Part shown: piece by piece, positions 34,422-41,841 of the stretch | How the letters are laid out: each line of letters opens with the position of its first letter | Numbering within the stretch: position 1 is the stretch's first letter | NCBI RefSeq assembly: GCF_001552135.1 | Contig: NZ_BCQP01000036.1 | Coordinates: 105,680-169,679, forward strand | Origin: Actinomadura chibensis NBRC 106107 | GTDB taxonomy: Bacteria > Actinomycetota > Actinomycetes > Streptosporangiales > Streptosporangiaceae | Direction of reading: 5' to 3' | Length of the DNA: 64,000 bases | The notes under the pieces: model-generated | Told to the model about the DNA's origin: nothing | The model's input: only the letters and a program-made list of their open reading frames with translations | The model's database searches: none | Translations under genes and position numbers: made by a program

Positions 34422-35639
34422 TCACGGCGGCGGCGCGGTCGGGGACGGCCGCAACCGCCGGTCGAGCAGGACGGCCGGGACGACGCACGCCGCCAGGGCC
34501 GCGCCGATCCAGGAGACCGAGGTGATCGCGGCGCCGGCGGTCAGGGCCGCTCCGGCGAGCGCCGGGACGAGGCTGATGCCGAGCTGGAACGCCGAGACGG
34601 TGGCGGCCCCGGCGAGGGTCGGCGCGGCGGACGCGATGGCGAACACCCGTCCGTAGATGGCGGGGTTCAGCACGAATCCGGCGATCCCGAGGAGCAGGAC
34701 CAGGGGGACGACGGCCAGGGCGTGCCGGGCCAGCAGCGCGAGCAGCACCGACCCGCCCGCCGTCCCGAGCGCCCCGGCCAGCAGCGCGCGGGTGGGGCGC
34801 CGGTCGGCGATCCGGCCGCCGACCGACAGGCCCACGAAGGCCCCGACGCCGAACAGCGCGAGGACCACCGGGACCCACACGCCGGGAACGCCGGTGACGC
34901 CGGTCAGGAACGGCGCGAGGTAGTTGAAGGTGATCATGTAGGCGGCGGTGCTCAGGACGGTGGCGGCGTAGACCACCCACAGCCGCGGACGCTTGAGGGT
35001 GCGCAGCTCGCGTCGGACGCTGGGCGCGCCGTCCGCGCTCGTGTCCGGTACCGCGAGCAGGGTCAGCACCGCGCCGAGGGCGGTCAGGGCGACCACGCCC
35101 CAGAATCCGCCGCGCCATCCGGTGAAGTGGCTGAGCATCGCCCCGGCCGGGCCTCCGGCGATCATCGCCAGGCTCAGCCCGCTGACGACGACGCCGGAGG
35201 CGCGTGCGGTGCGGTCGGGGGTGACGAGGGCGATCGCGGTGACCGCCGCGACCGCCCAGAACCCCGCGTAGGCGAGGCCGCAGGCCAGCCGGGTGGCCAG
35301 CAGCACCGCGTAGCTGTCGGTCAGCAGGCCGACGGCGACCGAGACGGCGAAGGCGGCCTGCGCGGCCACCAGCGTGGTCCGCCTCGGCCGGCGCAGCGTC
35401 AGGACGGCGAAGGCGGGCCCGCCGACGACGACCCCCACGGCGAACGCCGAGATCAGCGCACCGGCGGCGGACAGGCTGACGTCCAGGTCGGCGGCGATCT
35501 CCGGCAGCACCCCGGCCAGCAGGAACTCCGCGCTGCCCATCGCGAACAGGCTGAACGCCAGCAGGTGGACGCCGAGCGGCAGCCTCCGGCCGGAGGCCGC
35601 GGCGGCCGCCCGGCGCTGCGCCGTGGTGTCGGCGCTCAC
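34422..35639 (-). CDS. MFS efflux transporter (DHA1-like)
   Basis: Twelve-helix major-facilitator protein, 405 aa. The N-terminus reads LPLGVHLLAFSLFAMGSAEFLLAGVLPEIA, as in sugar/drug exporters of the AraJ/CmlR type. The motif-A region between helices 2 and 3 reads GGPAFAVLTLRRPRR, and its counterpart between helices 8 and 9 is VGGRIADRRPTRALL. The GTG start overlaps the oxidoreductase stop by four bases. It likely exports a compound whose level is sensed by the divergent XRE-cupin regulator. Confidence 0.88.
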   Translation of the reverse strand: MSADTTAQRRAAAAASGRRLPLGVHLLAFSLFAMGSAEFLLAGVLPEIAADLDVSLSAAGALISAFAVGVVVGGPAFAVLTLRRPRRTTLVAAQAAFAVSVAVGLLTDSYAVLLATRLACGLAYAGFWAVAAVTAIALVTPDRTARASGVVVSGLSLAMIAGGPAGAMLSHFTGWRGGFWGVVALTALGAVLTLLAVPDTSADGAPSVRRELRTLKRPRLWVVYAATVLSTAAYMITFNYLAPFLTGVTGVPGVWVPVVLALFGVGAFVGLSVGGRIADRRPTRALLAGALGTAGGSVLLALLARHALAVVPLVLLLGIAGFVLNPAIYGRVFAIASAAPTLAGAATVSAFQLGISLVPALAGAALTAGAAITSVSWIGAALAACVVPAVLLDRRLRPSPTAPPP

Positions 35640-36595
35640 CGGCCCTCGCCTCCCGCCAGGGCGGCGGCGTCGCGGTGCCGCTGGACGGCGCGGTCGACGT
35701 CCTCGTCCAGGAGGTCGGCGTTGACGGCGAAGGCCGCGGCGGCTCCCATGCCGGCGGCGGTGACGACCTGCGCGCGCGGATCGGCCACGTTCCCGGCCGC
35801 CCACACGCCCGGGACGCTGGTCCGGCCGGTGCGGTCGGTCGCGACCCAGCCGTCCTCGGTCCGGCAGCCCAGCGCGGTCAGCAGGGCGTCGTTGGGCACC
35901 ATGCGCGGGAACACGAACACCGCCGCGCGCGGCACCGTCCGGCCGTCGGCCAACTCGACCCCGCTCACCCCGTCGCGGGTCACGCGCTTGATCCGGCCGC
36001 CGATGAGCCGCACGCCGCGGGCGGTGAGGCGTTCGCGGTCGCCGGCGGTCAGGTCCAGGGTGTGGGTGAAGAGCACCACGTCCTCGGACCACTGCCGCAG
36101 CAGCAGCGCCTGGTGCACCGCGCCCGGCGAGCTGCCCAGCACGCCCAGCGGCCGGTCGCGGACCTCGTAGCCGTGGCAGTACGGGCAGTGCAGGACGTCC
36201 CTGCCCCACCGCTCGGCCAGGCCGGGGATGTCGGGCAGCTCGTCCCGCAGGCCGGTGGCCACCACCAGCCGCCGCGCGTCCAGTGCCGCGCCGCCGGTCA
36301 GCCGCACGGAGAAGCCCGGGCCGGCGCGCTCGACGTGGTCCACCCGGCCGTCGATGAACGCCGTCCCGTACCCGGCGGCCTCGGCCCGGCCGACCTCCAG
36401 CAGCGCGGCGGGCGGCATCCCGTCCCGCGACAGGAATCCGTGCATGTGCGCGGCGGGGGCGTTGCGGGGCTCGCCCGCGTCCACCACGGCCACCCGGCGC
36501 CGCGCCCGGGACAGGACCAGCGCCGCGTTCAGCCCGGCGGCGCCCGCACCGACCACCACGACGTCGTATCCGGTATTTGCGATCACATCGCTCAT
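35636..36595 (-). CDS. Thioredoxin-reductase-like FAD/NAD(P) oxidoreductase
   Basis: 319 aa from the ATG at 36595, chosen because GGAGGTGG precedes it. The FAD motif is VVVGAGAAGL, the redox pair Cys137-Cys140 lies in HCPYCHGYEV, and VWAAGNVADP closes the second FAD motif. In thioredoxin reductase the motif is CATC; the CPYC type is common in stand-alone or disulphide-forming relatives such as HlmI/GliT. A disulphide or dithiol natural product is therefore possible as substrate; this is inference. It is first in the operon with the MFS exporter. Confidence 0.85.
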   Translation of the reverse strand: MSDVIANTGYDVVVVGAGAAGLNAALVLSRARRRVAVVDAGEPRNAPAAHMHGFLSRDGMPPAALLEVGRAEAAGYGTAFIDGRVDHVERAGPGFSVRLTGGAALDARRLVVATGLRDELPDIPGLAERWGRDVLHCPYCHGYEVRDRPLGVLGSSPGAVHQALLLRQWSEDVVLFTHTLDLTAGDRERLTARGVRLIGGRIKRVTRDGVSGVELADGRTVPRAAVFVFPRMVPNDALLTALGCRTEDGWVATDRTGRTSVPGVWAAGNVADPRAQVVTAAGMGAAAAFAVNADLLDEDVDRAVQRHRDAAALAGGEGR

Positions 36596-36639
36596 CGCGA
36601 CCACCTCCGCCGCAGACCATCGCCGTTCGCCTGCGGGCG

Positions 36640-36657
36640 CGGCAACTCTTGTTGCCG
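36640..36657. promoter_or_regulatory. Perfect inverted repeat, probable XRE operator
   Basis: CGGCAAC (36640-36646) and GTTGCCG (36651-36657) are perfect reverse complements with a 4-base TCTT spacer. The repeat lies in the 92-bp region between the divergent XRE regulator and oxidoreductase/MFS genes, so it could control both directions. Confidence 0.65.
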
Positions 36658-36687
36658 TTTTCGGGACGGCCGAGGTGCAATGGAGGC

Positions 36688-37308
36688 ATGGAACCGGGAA
36701 ACGGAGGCACGGAGCACTCGTCCGCGCTGGCCGACGCGCTCGCGGCGGTCGGCCCGCGCCTCAAGCGGCTGCGCACTCGGCGCGACATGACGTTGACCGA
36801 CCTCGCCAAGGCCACCGGGATCTCGAAGAGCACCCTGTCCCGGCTGGAGACGGGGCAGCGGCGTCCCAGCCTGGAACTGCTGCTGCCCATTTCGCAGGCC
36901 CACCGCGTCCCGCTCGACGAACTGGTGGGCGCGCCCGAGGTCGGCGACCCCCGCGTCCGGCTGACGCCGAAACGGGTGAACGGCAACACGGTGCTTCCGC
37001 TGACCCGCCAGCCCGCCCCGATCCAGGCTTACAAGATGGTCCTGCCGCCCGAGCGGTGCGAGCCCGACCTTTGCACGCACGAGGGCTACGAATGGATATA
37101 CGTCCTGTCGGGGCGGCTGCGGCTGCGGCTGGCCGACCACGACCTGCTCCTGGACGCGGGCGAGGTCGCCGAGTTCGACACCCGGCTGCCGCACTGGTTC
37201 GGCACCACCGGCGAAGGCGCCGTGGAAATACTCAGCCTGTTCGGCCGGCAGGGCGAACGCATGCACGTGCGCGCCAGGCCGCGTCCCCGGCGGGAACCGT
37301 CCGGCTGA
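36688..37308 (+). CDS. XRE-family regulator with C-terminal cupin
   Basis: 206 aa. The helix-turn-helix is LKRLRTRRDMTLTDLAKATGISKSTLSRLETGQRRPS near residues 25-65. A cupin sensor fills the C-terminus (YEWIYVLSGRLRLRLADHD; FDTRLPHWFGTTG). Such proteins bind a small ligand and repress catabolism or efflux genes. It is divergent from the oxidoreductase/MFS pair, with a perfect inverted repeat between. GGAGG lies very close to the ATG, so translation may be weak. Confidence 0.9.
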   Translation: MEPGNGGTEHSSALADALAAVGPRLKRLRTRRDMTLTDLAKATGISKSTLSRLETGQRRPSLELLLPISQAHRVPLDELVGAPEVGDPRVRLTPKRVNGNTVLPLTRQPAPIQAYKMVLPPERCEPDLCTHEGYEWIYVLSGRLRLRLADHDLLLDAGEVAEFDTRLPHWFGTTGEGAVEILSLFGRQGERMHVRARPRPRREPSG

Positions 37309-37314
37309 GCGGAC

Positions 37315-37701
37315 CTATCCCTGGATCACGAGTGAATCGACCGGGGTGAACTCTCTGTCGGTCCAGCGGCCGGGGCCCAGCGGAGCGCCGCAGCCCTGAG
37401 CGTCGTGGCCGGTGCAGAATCGCACCGCCGCGCGGTCGGTGTTGTTGAAGACGCGGTGTTTCCCGAGATAAGCCCTGAGACCGACCACGCGGGACGAGCC
37501 GGGAACGGCGAGCCGGGCCTCGTTCCATCCGGAACCCGCGTAGACGCACACGTGGCCGTGGGCGCAGCCGTGGCGGCCGCGCTTGCCCGCCGGGGCGTCG
37601 GGCGCGCTGATCGTCGCCATGGCGGCGGTGCCGATGACGGCGCACGCCGCCAGGACCGCGGCGCGCGTCCCCGACCAGCGGCGGTAGTCGAAGGTGGTCA
37701 T
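37315..37701 (-). CDS. Secreted peptidase inhibitor family I36-like protein
   Basis: 128 aa with a signal peptide (TRAAVLAACAVIGTAAMATISA). The mature domain has CAHGHVCVYAGSGWNEARLAV, the shape of I36/SMI-type inhibitors and related crystallin-like domains, and further Cys in FCTGHDAQGCG that may make disulphides. Inhibition of a metallo- or serine protease is the family's known role; specificity is not visible. GGAGGG lies before the ATG. Confidence 0.7.
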   Translation of the reverse strand: MTTFDYRRWSGTRAAVLAACAVIGTAAMATISAPDAPAGKRGRHGCAHGHVCVYAGSGWNEARLAVPGSSRVVGLRAYLGKHRVFNNTDRAAVRFCTGHDAQGCGAPLGPGRWTDREFTPVDSLVIQG

Positions 37702-37831
37702 CGCGCAAACCCTCCATTGTTGCTTTCAGTTGCCATGCAATTACAGCAAGTGAAGTATGGGAGGGGTATCCGGGGGAACCCGTACAACGCCCCGACGCGG
37801 CGCGCCTGATCGAAAATAGGGGTCGGGGTGA

Positions 37832-37864
37832 TGCAACAGGGCGGGGGGCTCGTTGCGTCTCTTA
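37832..37864 (+). promoter_or_regulatory. ECF-type promoter candidate before GT39 gene
   Basis: TGCAACAGGG at 37832-37841 and GCGTCTCTTA at 37855-37864 recur before the ECF sigma gene. AAC and CGTC are hallmark -35 and -10 elements of ECF promoters, here 18 bp apart. The GTG start lies two bases downstream, which suggests a leaderless transcript. Confidence 0.6.
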
Positions 37865-37866
37865 GC

Positions 37867-39381
37867 GTGAACCCAAGAGTGGATCTTCTGCCGGGCGAAC
37901 GCCCGGTCACCGCCGAGCGCCCCCGCCCGCCCGCCGAAGACGCGGGTCGGCAAGGTGAGGCGGGACGAGAGCGCCGCCGGGCCTGGCTCCTGCCCGCGGT
38001 ACCCGCCCTGCTGGCGCTGGCGATGGGCCTCTGGGGCGCCGGACGGCTGCCGCTGTGGCGGGACGAGGCGATCACGTCCGAGATCGCCCGCCGTTCGGTC
38101 CCCGACATCCTGTGGTGCGCCTGGCACATCGACGCCGTCCACGCCGCCTACTACCTGTTCATGCACGGCGTCGTGCAGGTCTTCGGGGCGGGCGAGTTCG
38201 CGCTGCGGCTTCCGTCGATCGCGGCGTTCGCGGCCACGGCGGCGGGCGCCACCGTCCTCGGCCGCAGGATCATGTCCGGGTCCGCCGGGCTGATCGCGGG
38301 GCTGCTCTGCGCGGCGGCTCCGTTCGCCAGCCACTACGCGCACGAGGCACGGTCCTACTCCATCGTCGCGGCGCTCACCGTGTGGCTGACCGTGCTGTTC
38401 GTGGACCTGGCCGAACGGGGCTCCCCGCGCCGGTACGCCGCCTACGGCGCGGGCATCGCGCTGCTGGGGCTGGTCCATCTGTTCGCGCTGCTCATCCTCC
38501 CCGCCCACCTCGCGACCCTGCTGCTGGCGCGCCGCACCAGGACGATGCTGCGCCCGTGGTCCGCCGCCGCCGGGGGAGCGGTCGTCGCGGTGAGCCCGCT
38601 GATCGCGCTGGCCGTGACCCAGCGCAACGCCCTGGACTGGCTCACCCGTCCCGGATGGCTCGACGTGAAATATCTGGTCGAGACGTTCACCGGCCCCCGG
38701 TCCGTGGCGTACCTGCTCGGCGCGGCGATGGCGGTGGGCCTGGCCACGGGGCGGCGGCGCGGCCCGATCGGAGTGCGGGCCCTCGCCGTGCCGTGGCTGC
38801 TGCTTCCCGCGACGGTGCTGCTCCTGGTCTCCCAGTTCCATCCCTTCTACACGTACCGGTATGTGATCGGCAGCCTCCCGGCCATGGCGCTGCTGGCCGC
38901 GGCGGGGCTCGTCCGGCTGCCCTACCGGACGTGGGTCGTGCCGCTCGTCGCGACGGCCGTCCTGCTGGCGCCGCTGCACGTCGAGCAGCGCCGTCCGGAG
39001 AACTGGTGGGACGACCTGCGCGGGGCCGCGAAGATCGTCGAGCGGGAGGCCCGGCCGGGGGACGCGATCGTGTTCCTCACCAAGGACCGCCGGTCGATCG
39101 CCGAGGCGTACCCGGACGAGTTCCGCGGGCTGCGCGACGTCGCGCTGTCGCGGACCCCCGCCGAGGCGGGCAACTTCGGCGGCGCCGAGTTCGCCCCGGC
39201 CGAGATCGGCCGCCGCCTGACCGGCGGCGCGACGGCCCGGGTCTGGCTGCTGGAGGGGCCCTGGCGCATGCCGTCGCTCGTCCCGCAGGACCGCGCGAAG
39301 GTCGACGCCCTCCAGCGGCACTTCCGGCAGGCCCGGGTCTGGCGCGTCCGCGGCATCACGCTGACGCTGTTCGAGCGGTAG
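37867..39381 (+). CDS. GT39-like membrane glycosyltransferase
   Basis: Integral membrane protein of 504 aa. Multiple hydrophobic helices and the extracytoplasmic Asp-Glu in LPLWRDEAITSEIARRS match the mannosyltransferase (PMT/ArnT-like, DUF2029-related) group, which uses polyprenol-phosphate sugars. The C-terminal 120 residues are soluble and extracytoplasmic (KIVEREARPGDAIVFLTKDRR). The GTG at 37867 is preferred over the upstream ATG at 37828 because the promoter-like motif would lie inside a longer gene. It likely glycosylates an envelope component under control of the nearby sigma factor. Confidence 0.82.
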   Translation: MNPRVDLLPGERPVTAERPRPPAEDAGRQGEAGRERRRAWLLPAVPALLALAMGLWGAGRLPLWRDEAITSEIARRSVPDILWCAWHIDAVHAAYYLFMHGVVQVFGAGEFALRLPSIAAFAATAAGATVLGRRIMSGSAGLIAGLLCAAAPFASHYAHEARSYSIVAALTVWLTVLFVDLAERGSPRRYAAYGAGIALLGLVHLFALLILPAHLATLLLARRTRTMLRPWSAAAGGAVVAVSPLIALAVTQRNALDWLTRPGWLDVKYLVETFTGPRSVAYLLGAAMAVGLATGRRRGPIGVRALAVPWLLLPATVLLLVSQFHPFYTYRYVIGSLPAMALLAAAGLVRLPYRTWVVPLVATAVLLAPLHVEQRRPENWWDDLRGAAKIVEREARPGDAIVFLTKDRRSIAEAYPDEFRGLRDVALSRTPAEAGNFGGAEFAPAEIGRRLTGGATARVWLLEGPWRMPSLVPQDRAKVDALQRHFRQARVWRVRGITLTLFER

Positions 39382-39411
39382 GGAACCCGCCGGAAAAAGA
39401 TCGGGCGTCCG

Positions 39412-39442
39412 TGCAACAGGGACGGCCCGGCCGCGTCTCTTA
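39412..39442 (+). promoter_or_regulatory. ECF-type promoter candidate before sigma gene
   Basis: TGCAACAGGG at 39412-39421 and GCGTCTCTTA at 39433-39442 are the same 10-mers as before the GT39 gene. AAC and CGTC are 16 bp apart here, versus 18 there. The GTG start follows three bases later. Autoregulation of the sigma factor is implied. Confidence 0.6.
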
Positions 39443-39445
39443 CCC

Positions 39446-39982
39446 GTGAGCCTCCTCAACTTCCGCCGGGACGGCCCCCCGGACCTAGCGGCGCACTCAC
39501 CCGAGCGGGAAGTGACGCGGTTGTACGAAGCGCACGCCCTGGACCTGGTCAGGCTGGCCCTGGTGATGGTCGGCGACAGGCCGACCGCCGAGGACGTCGT
39601 CCAGGACTCCTTCCTCGGCCTGTACCGGCGGTGGGGGCGGCTGAAGGACACCGACAAGGCCCTGACCTACCTGAGGTCGTCGGTGCTCAACAACTGCCGG
39701 ACGGTGCTGCGCCGCCGGGGCCGCCGCCCCCACGGCGTCCAGGAGGACCCGCCCGTCGCGTCGGCGGAGAGCCGGGTCCTGGACCGGGAGCGGGGCAGGG
39801 AGGTCCTCGACGCGCTGCGCCGCCTGCCGCACCGGCAGCGGGAGACGCTGGTGCTCCGGTTCGTCCTCGACCTGTCCGAGGAGGAGACCGCGCGGATCAT
39901 GCGGGTGAGCCGGGGCGCCGTCCGGTCCAACACGTCCCGTGGGCGCACCGCCCTTGAGCGCATGCTGGGAGAGACCCCGTGA
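39446..39982 (+). CDS. ECF sigma factor (SigE-like)
   Basis: RNA polymerase sigma factor of 178 aa. Region 2 lies in EVTRLYEAHALDLVRLALVMVGDRPTAEDVVQDSFLGLYRRW, with the DxVQDSF motif. Region 4 reads LPHRQRETLVLRFVLDLSEEETARIMRVSRGAVRSNTSRG. It probably recognises the promoter-like motifs at 37832 and 39412. The stop overlaps the start of the beta-propeller gene as GTGA, the usual arrangement for a sigma factor and its membrane partner. Confidence 0.93.
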   Translation: MSLLNFRRDGPPDLAAHSPEREVTRLYEAHALDLVRLALVMVGDRPTAEDVVQDSFLGLYRRWGRLKDTDKALTYLRSSVLNNCRTVLRRRGRRPHGVQEDPPVASAESRVLDRERGREVLDALRRLPHRQRETLVLRFVLDLSEEETARIMRVSRGAVRSNTSRGRTALERMLGETP

Positions 39983-41115
39983 ACGTCGAACGGCTGCTGA
40001 AGGACGCCGCCGCCGCCGAGACGCGTGCGGTGACGCGCGAGTCGCTGCCGCCCCTGCGGCTGCCCGCCGCCCGCCGCCGCCGGCCGTCCGGCCGGTGGAC
40101 CGTGCCCGTCGCCGCCGTCCTCACCGTGGTCACGGTCGTGGCGGTGACCGTCGTCCTGCGCGGCGTCCTGCGCGGCCCGGAGACGCTCGGCCCGCACGAC
40201 GGCCCCCCGTTCTTCCTCGCGACCCACCGCAAGGGCGGCGTCGGGGTCTTCGACTCCTGGACCGGACGCATGATCGACGACATCCCGGCCCGCACCGGCC
40301 ACTACGTCGCGCTCGCCCTCTCGGCCGACCGGCGCACCGCCTTCCTCGCCGCCGAGACCGCCCCCTGCCGCACCCGCGTCGACAAGGTGGCCCTGCGCCG
40401 CGACGGCACCGTCGCGAAGCGGACGACCCTGCCCACCCGGTTCAACTCGCAGGTGGACGAGTTGGCCGCCACGGCGGACGGCAGCCGTGTCGCGATCGTC
40501 TTCTACGACCCCGGCGGCTGCTCCGGCGACGACTTGACGGTCGTCGAGGCCGCGTCCGGCGCGAGCCGCGGATGGCGGCTGCCGCCGCAGACCGCCGACT
40601 CGATGGACTACGTCCAGTACCCGGCATGGGCGCCGGACGGCCGCGACCTCTTCATCGTCACCAACGCCCCAGAGACCCCCCAGGCGGGGTACGACGGCTT
40701 CTATCTACGCCGCCTCGACACCCGCACGACCGACACGAGCCTCTTCCACGCCCGCGTCGTCCTGAAGACCGTCGCCAACCTGTCCTCCTTCAGGCCCTCG
40801 GCGGACGGCCGCACCATCACGGCCATAGACGAGGCCACCCGCGACCGCGGCAGGTTCGCGTCCGTCGCGGTCGTCGAACTGCCCCAGTCCCCCAAGCCCG
40901 GGGCCCGGAAGCCGCCCCTCCGCGAACTCGCCCGCGTGACGGCCCGCCAGATCGCCCCCGCGGCGCCGGTGGACTTCCGGACCACCCTCGACGCGACCGG
41001 CCGGCACCTCCTCATCAGCTCCCGCCACGACCGCGCCATCTTCCGCATGGACGACGGCCGCTTCCACCGCCTCCCCGACCTACACCGCAGCGACCTGGGC
41101 CTAATAGCCTGGTAA
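39979..41115 (+). CDS. Membrane-anchored beta-propeller protein, sigma-factor partner
   Basis: 378 aa. About 40 N-terminal cytoplasmic residues precede one hydrophobic helix (VPVAAVLTVVTVVAVTVVL) and an extracytoplasmic domain of WD40/TolB-like repeats (GGVGVFDSWTGRMID; LALSADRRTAFLAAE; FRPSADGRTITAIDE). This topology matches actinobacterial proteins paired with ECF sigma factors, probably as anti-sigma regulators or sensors. No zinc anti-sigma motif (HxxxCxxC) is visible. It overlaps the sigma gene by four bases. Confidence 0.8.
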   Translation: MNVERLLKDAAAAETRAVTRESLPPLRLPAARRRRPSGRWTVPVAAVLTVVTVVAVTVVLRGVLRGPETLGPHDGPPFFLATHRKGGVGVFDSWTGRMIDDIPARTGHYVALALSADRRTAFLAAETAPCRTRVDKVALRRDGTVAKRTTLPTRFNSQVDELAATADGSRVAIVFYDPGGCSGDDLTVVEAASGASRGWRLPPQTADSMDYVQYPAWAPDGRDLFIVTNAPETPQAGYDGFYLRRLDTRTTDTSLFHARVVLKTVANLSSFRPSADGRTITAIDEATRDRGRFASVAVVELPQSPKPGARKPPLRELARVTARQIAPAAPVDFRTTLDATGRHLLISSRHDRAIFRMDDGRFHRLPDLHRSDLGLIAW

Positions 41116-41189
41116 CCCCACCCACCAAACCTTCCGGGGCGCTGCCGGGGGTTTTACCCCTCGACGCTGGAGGGGGTGGCAGAGTTGGG

Positions 41190-41807
41190 GTGGTGGCCAG
41201 TTCGAGGGATCCCGATCGGCTCGTGTTCTTCACCGACGCCGTGGTCGCGATCGCCGTCACGTTGCTCGTGCTGCCGCTGGTGGACGTGGTGCCCCAGGCG
41301 GCGCGGAGCGGGCAGACCGCCACCGAGGTGGTCACCGAGCACAAGCCGGAGATCTTCGGTTTCCTGCTGAGTTTCGCGGTGATCACGCGGCTGTGGTTCT
41401 CGCACCATGACTTCTTCCGGCACGTGCGGGGCCTGTCCAAGCCGCTGATCATGTGCAATGCCGGGTGGCTGCTGACCATCGTCGTGCTGCCGTTCCCGAC
41501 GGAGATGGTCGGTGTTTACGGCGACGACCGTTTCACGGCGGGGTTCTATATCGCCACGGTCCTTCTCGCCGTCGCGTTCCAGACCGGGCTGGAGCTCGTC
41601 GTCCGGGCGAATCCGGAGTTGGCGTCGAAGACGTCGCCGCCGCCGTCCGACTACCTCACCGGCTCGGTCACCGCCGCCGGGCTGCTGACCCTCGCGCTGG
41701 TCCTCGCGCTGACCATTCCGAGTCTGAACTACTGGACGCTGCTCTTGCTCTTCCTGTCCTCAGTTATTGAGAAGGCATGGCGTCGATATCGGCCGGGAAG
41801 TATCTGA
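41190..41807 (+). CDS. TMEM175-family (DUF1211) potassium-channel-like membrane protein
   Basis: About 205 aa and six helices. The family signature RxxxFxDAVxAIAxTLLVLPL appears as RLVFFTDAVVAIAVTLLVLPL, with DUF1211-type helices after it. Bacterial members conduct K+ without a classical selectivity filter. The start is uncertain: GTG codons occur at 41190 and 41193. It lies 74 bp after the beta-propeller gene and is convergent with the gene at 41842. Confidence 0.85.
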   Translation: MVASSRDPDRLVFFTDAVVAIAVTLLVLPLVDVVPQAARSGQTATEVVTEHKPEIFGFLLSFAVITRLWFSHHDFFRHVRGLSKPLIMCNAGWLLTIVVLPFPTEMVGVYGDDRFTAGFYIATVLLAVAFQTGLELVVRANPELASKTSPPPSDYLTGSVTAAGLLTLALVLALTIPSLNYWTLLLLFLSSVIEKAWRRYRPGSI

Positions 41808-41841
41808 CGCGCTGAGATTCGTTCAGCGCGATCCAGAGGGC

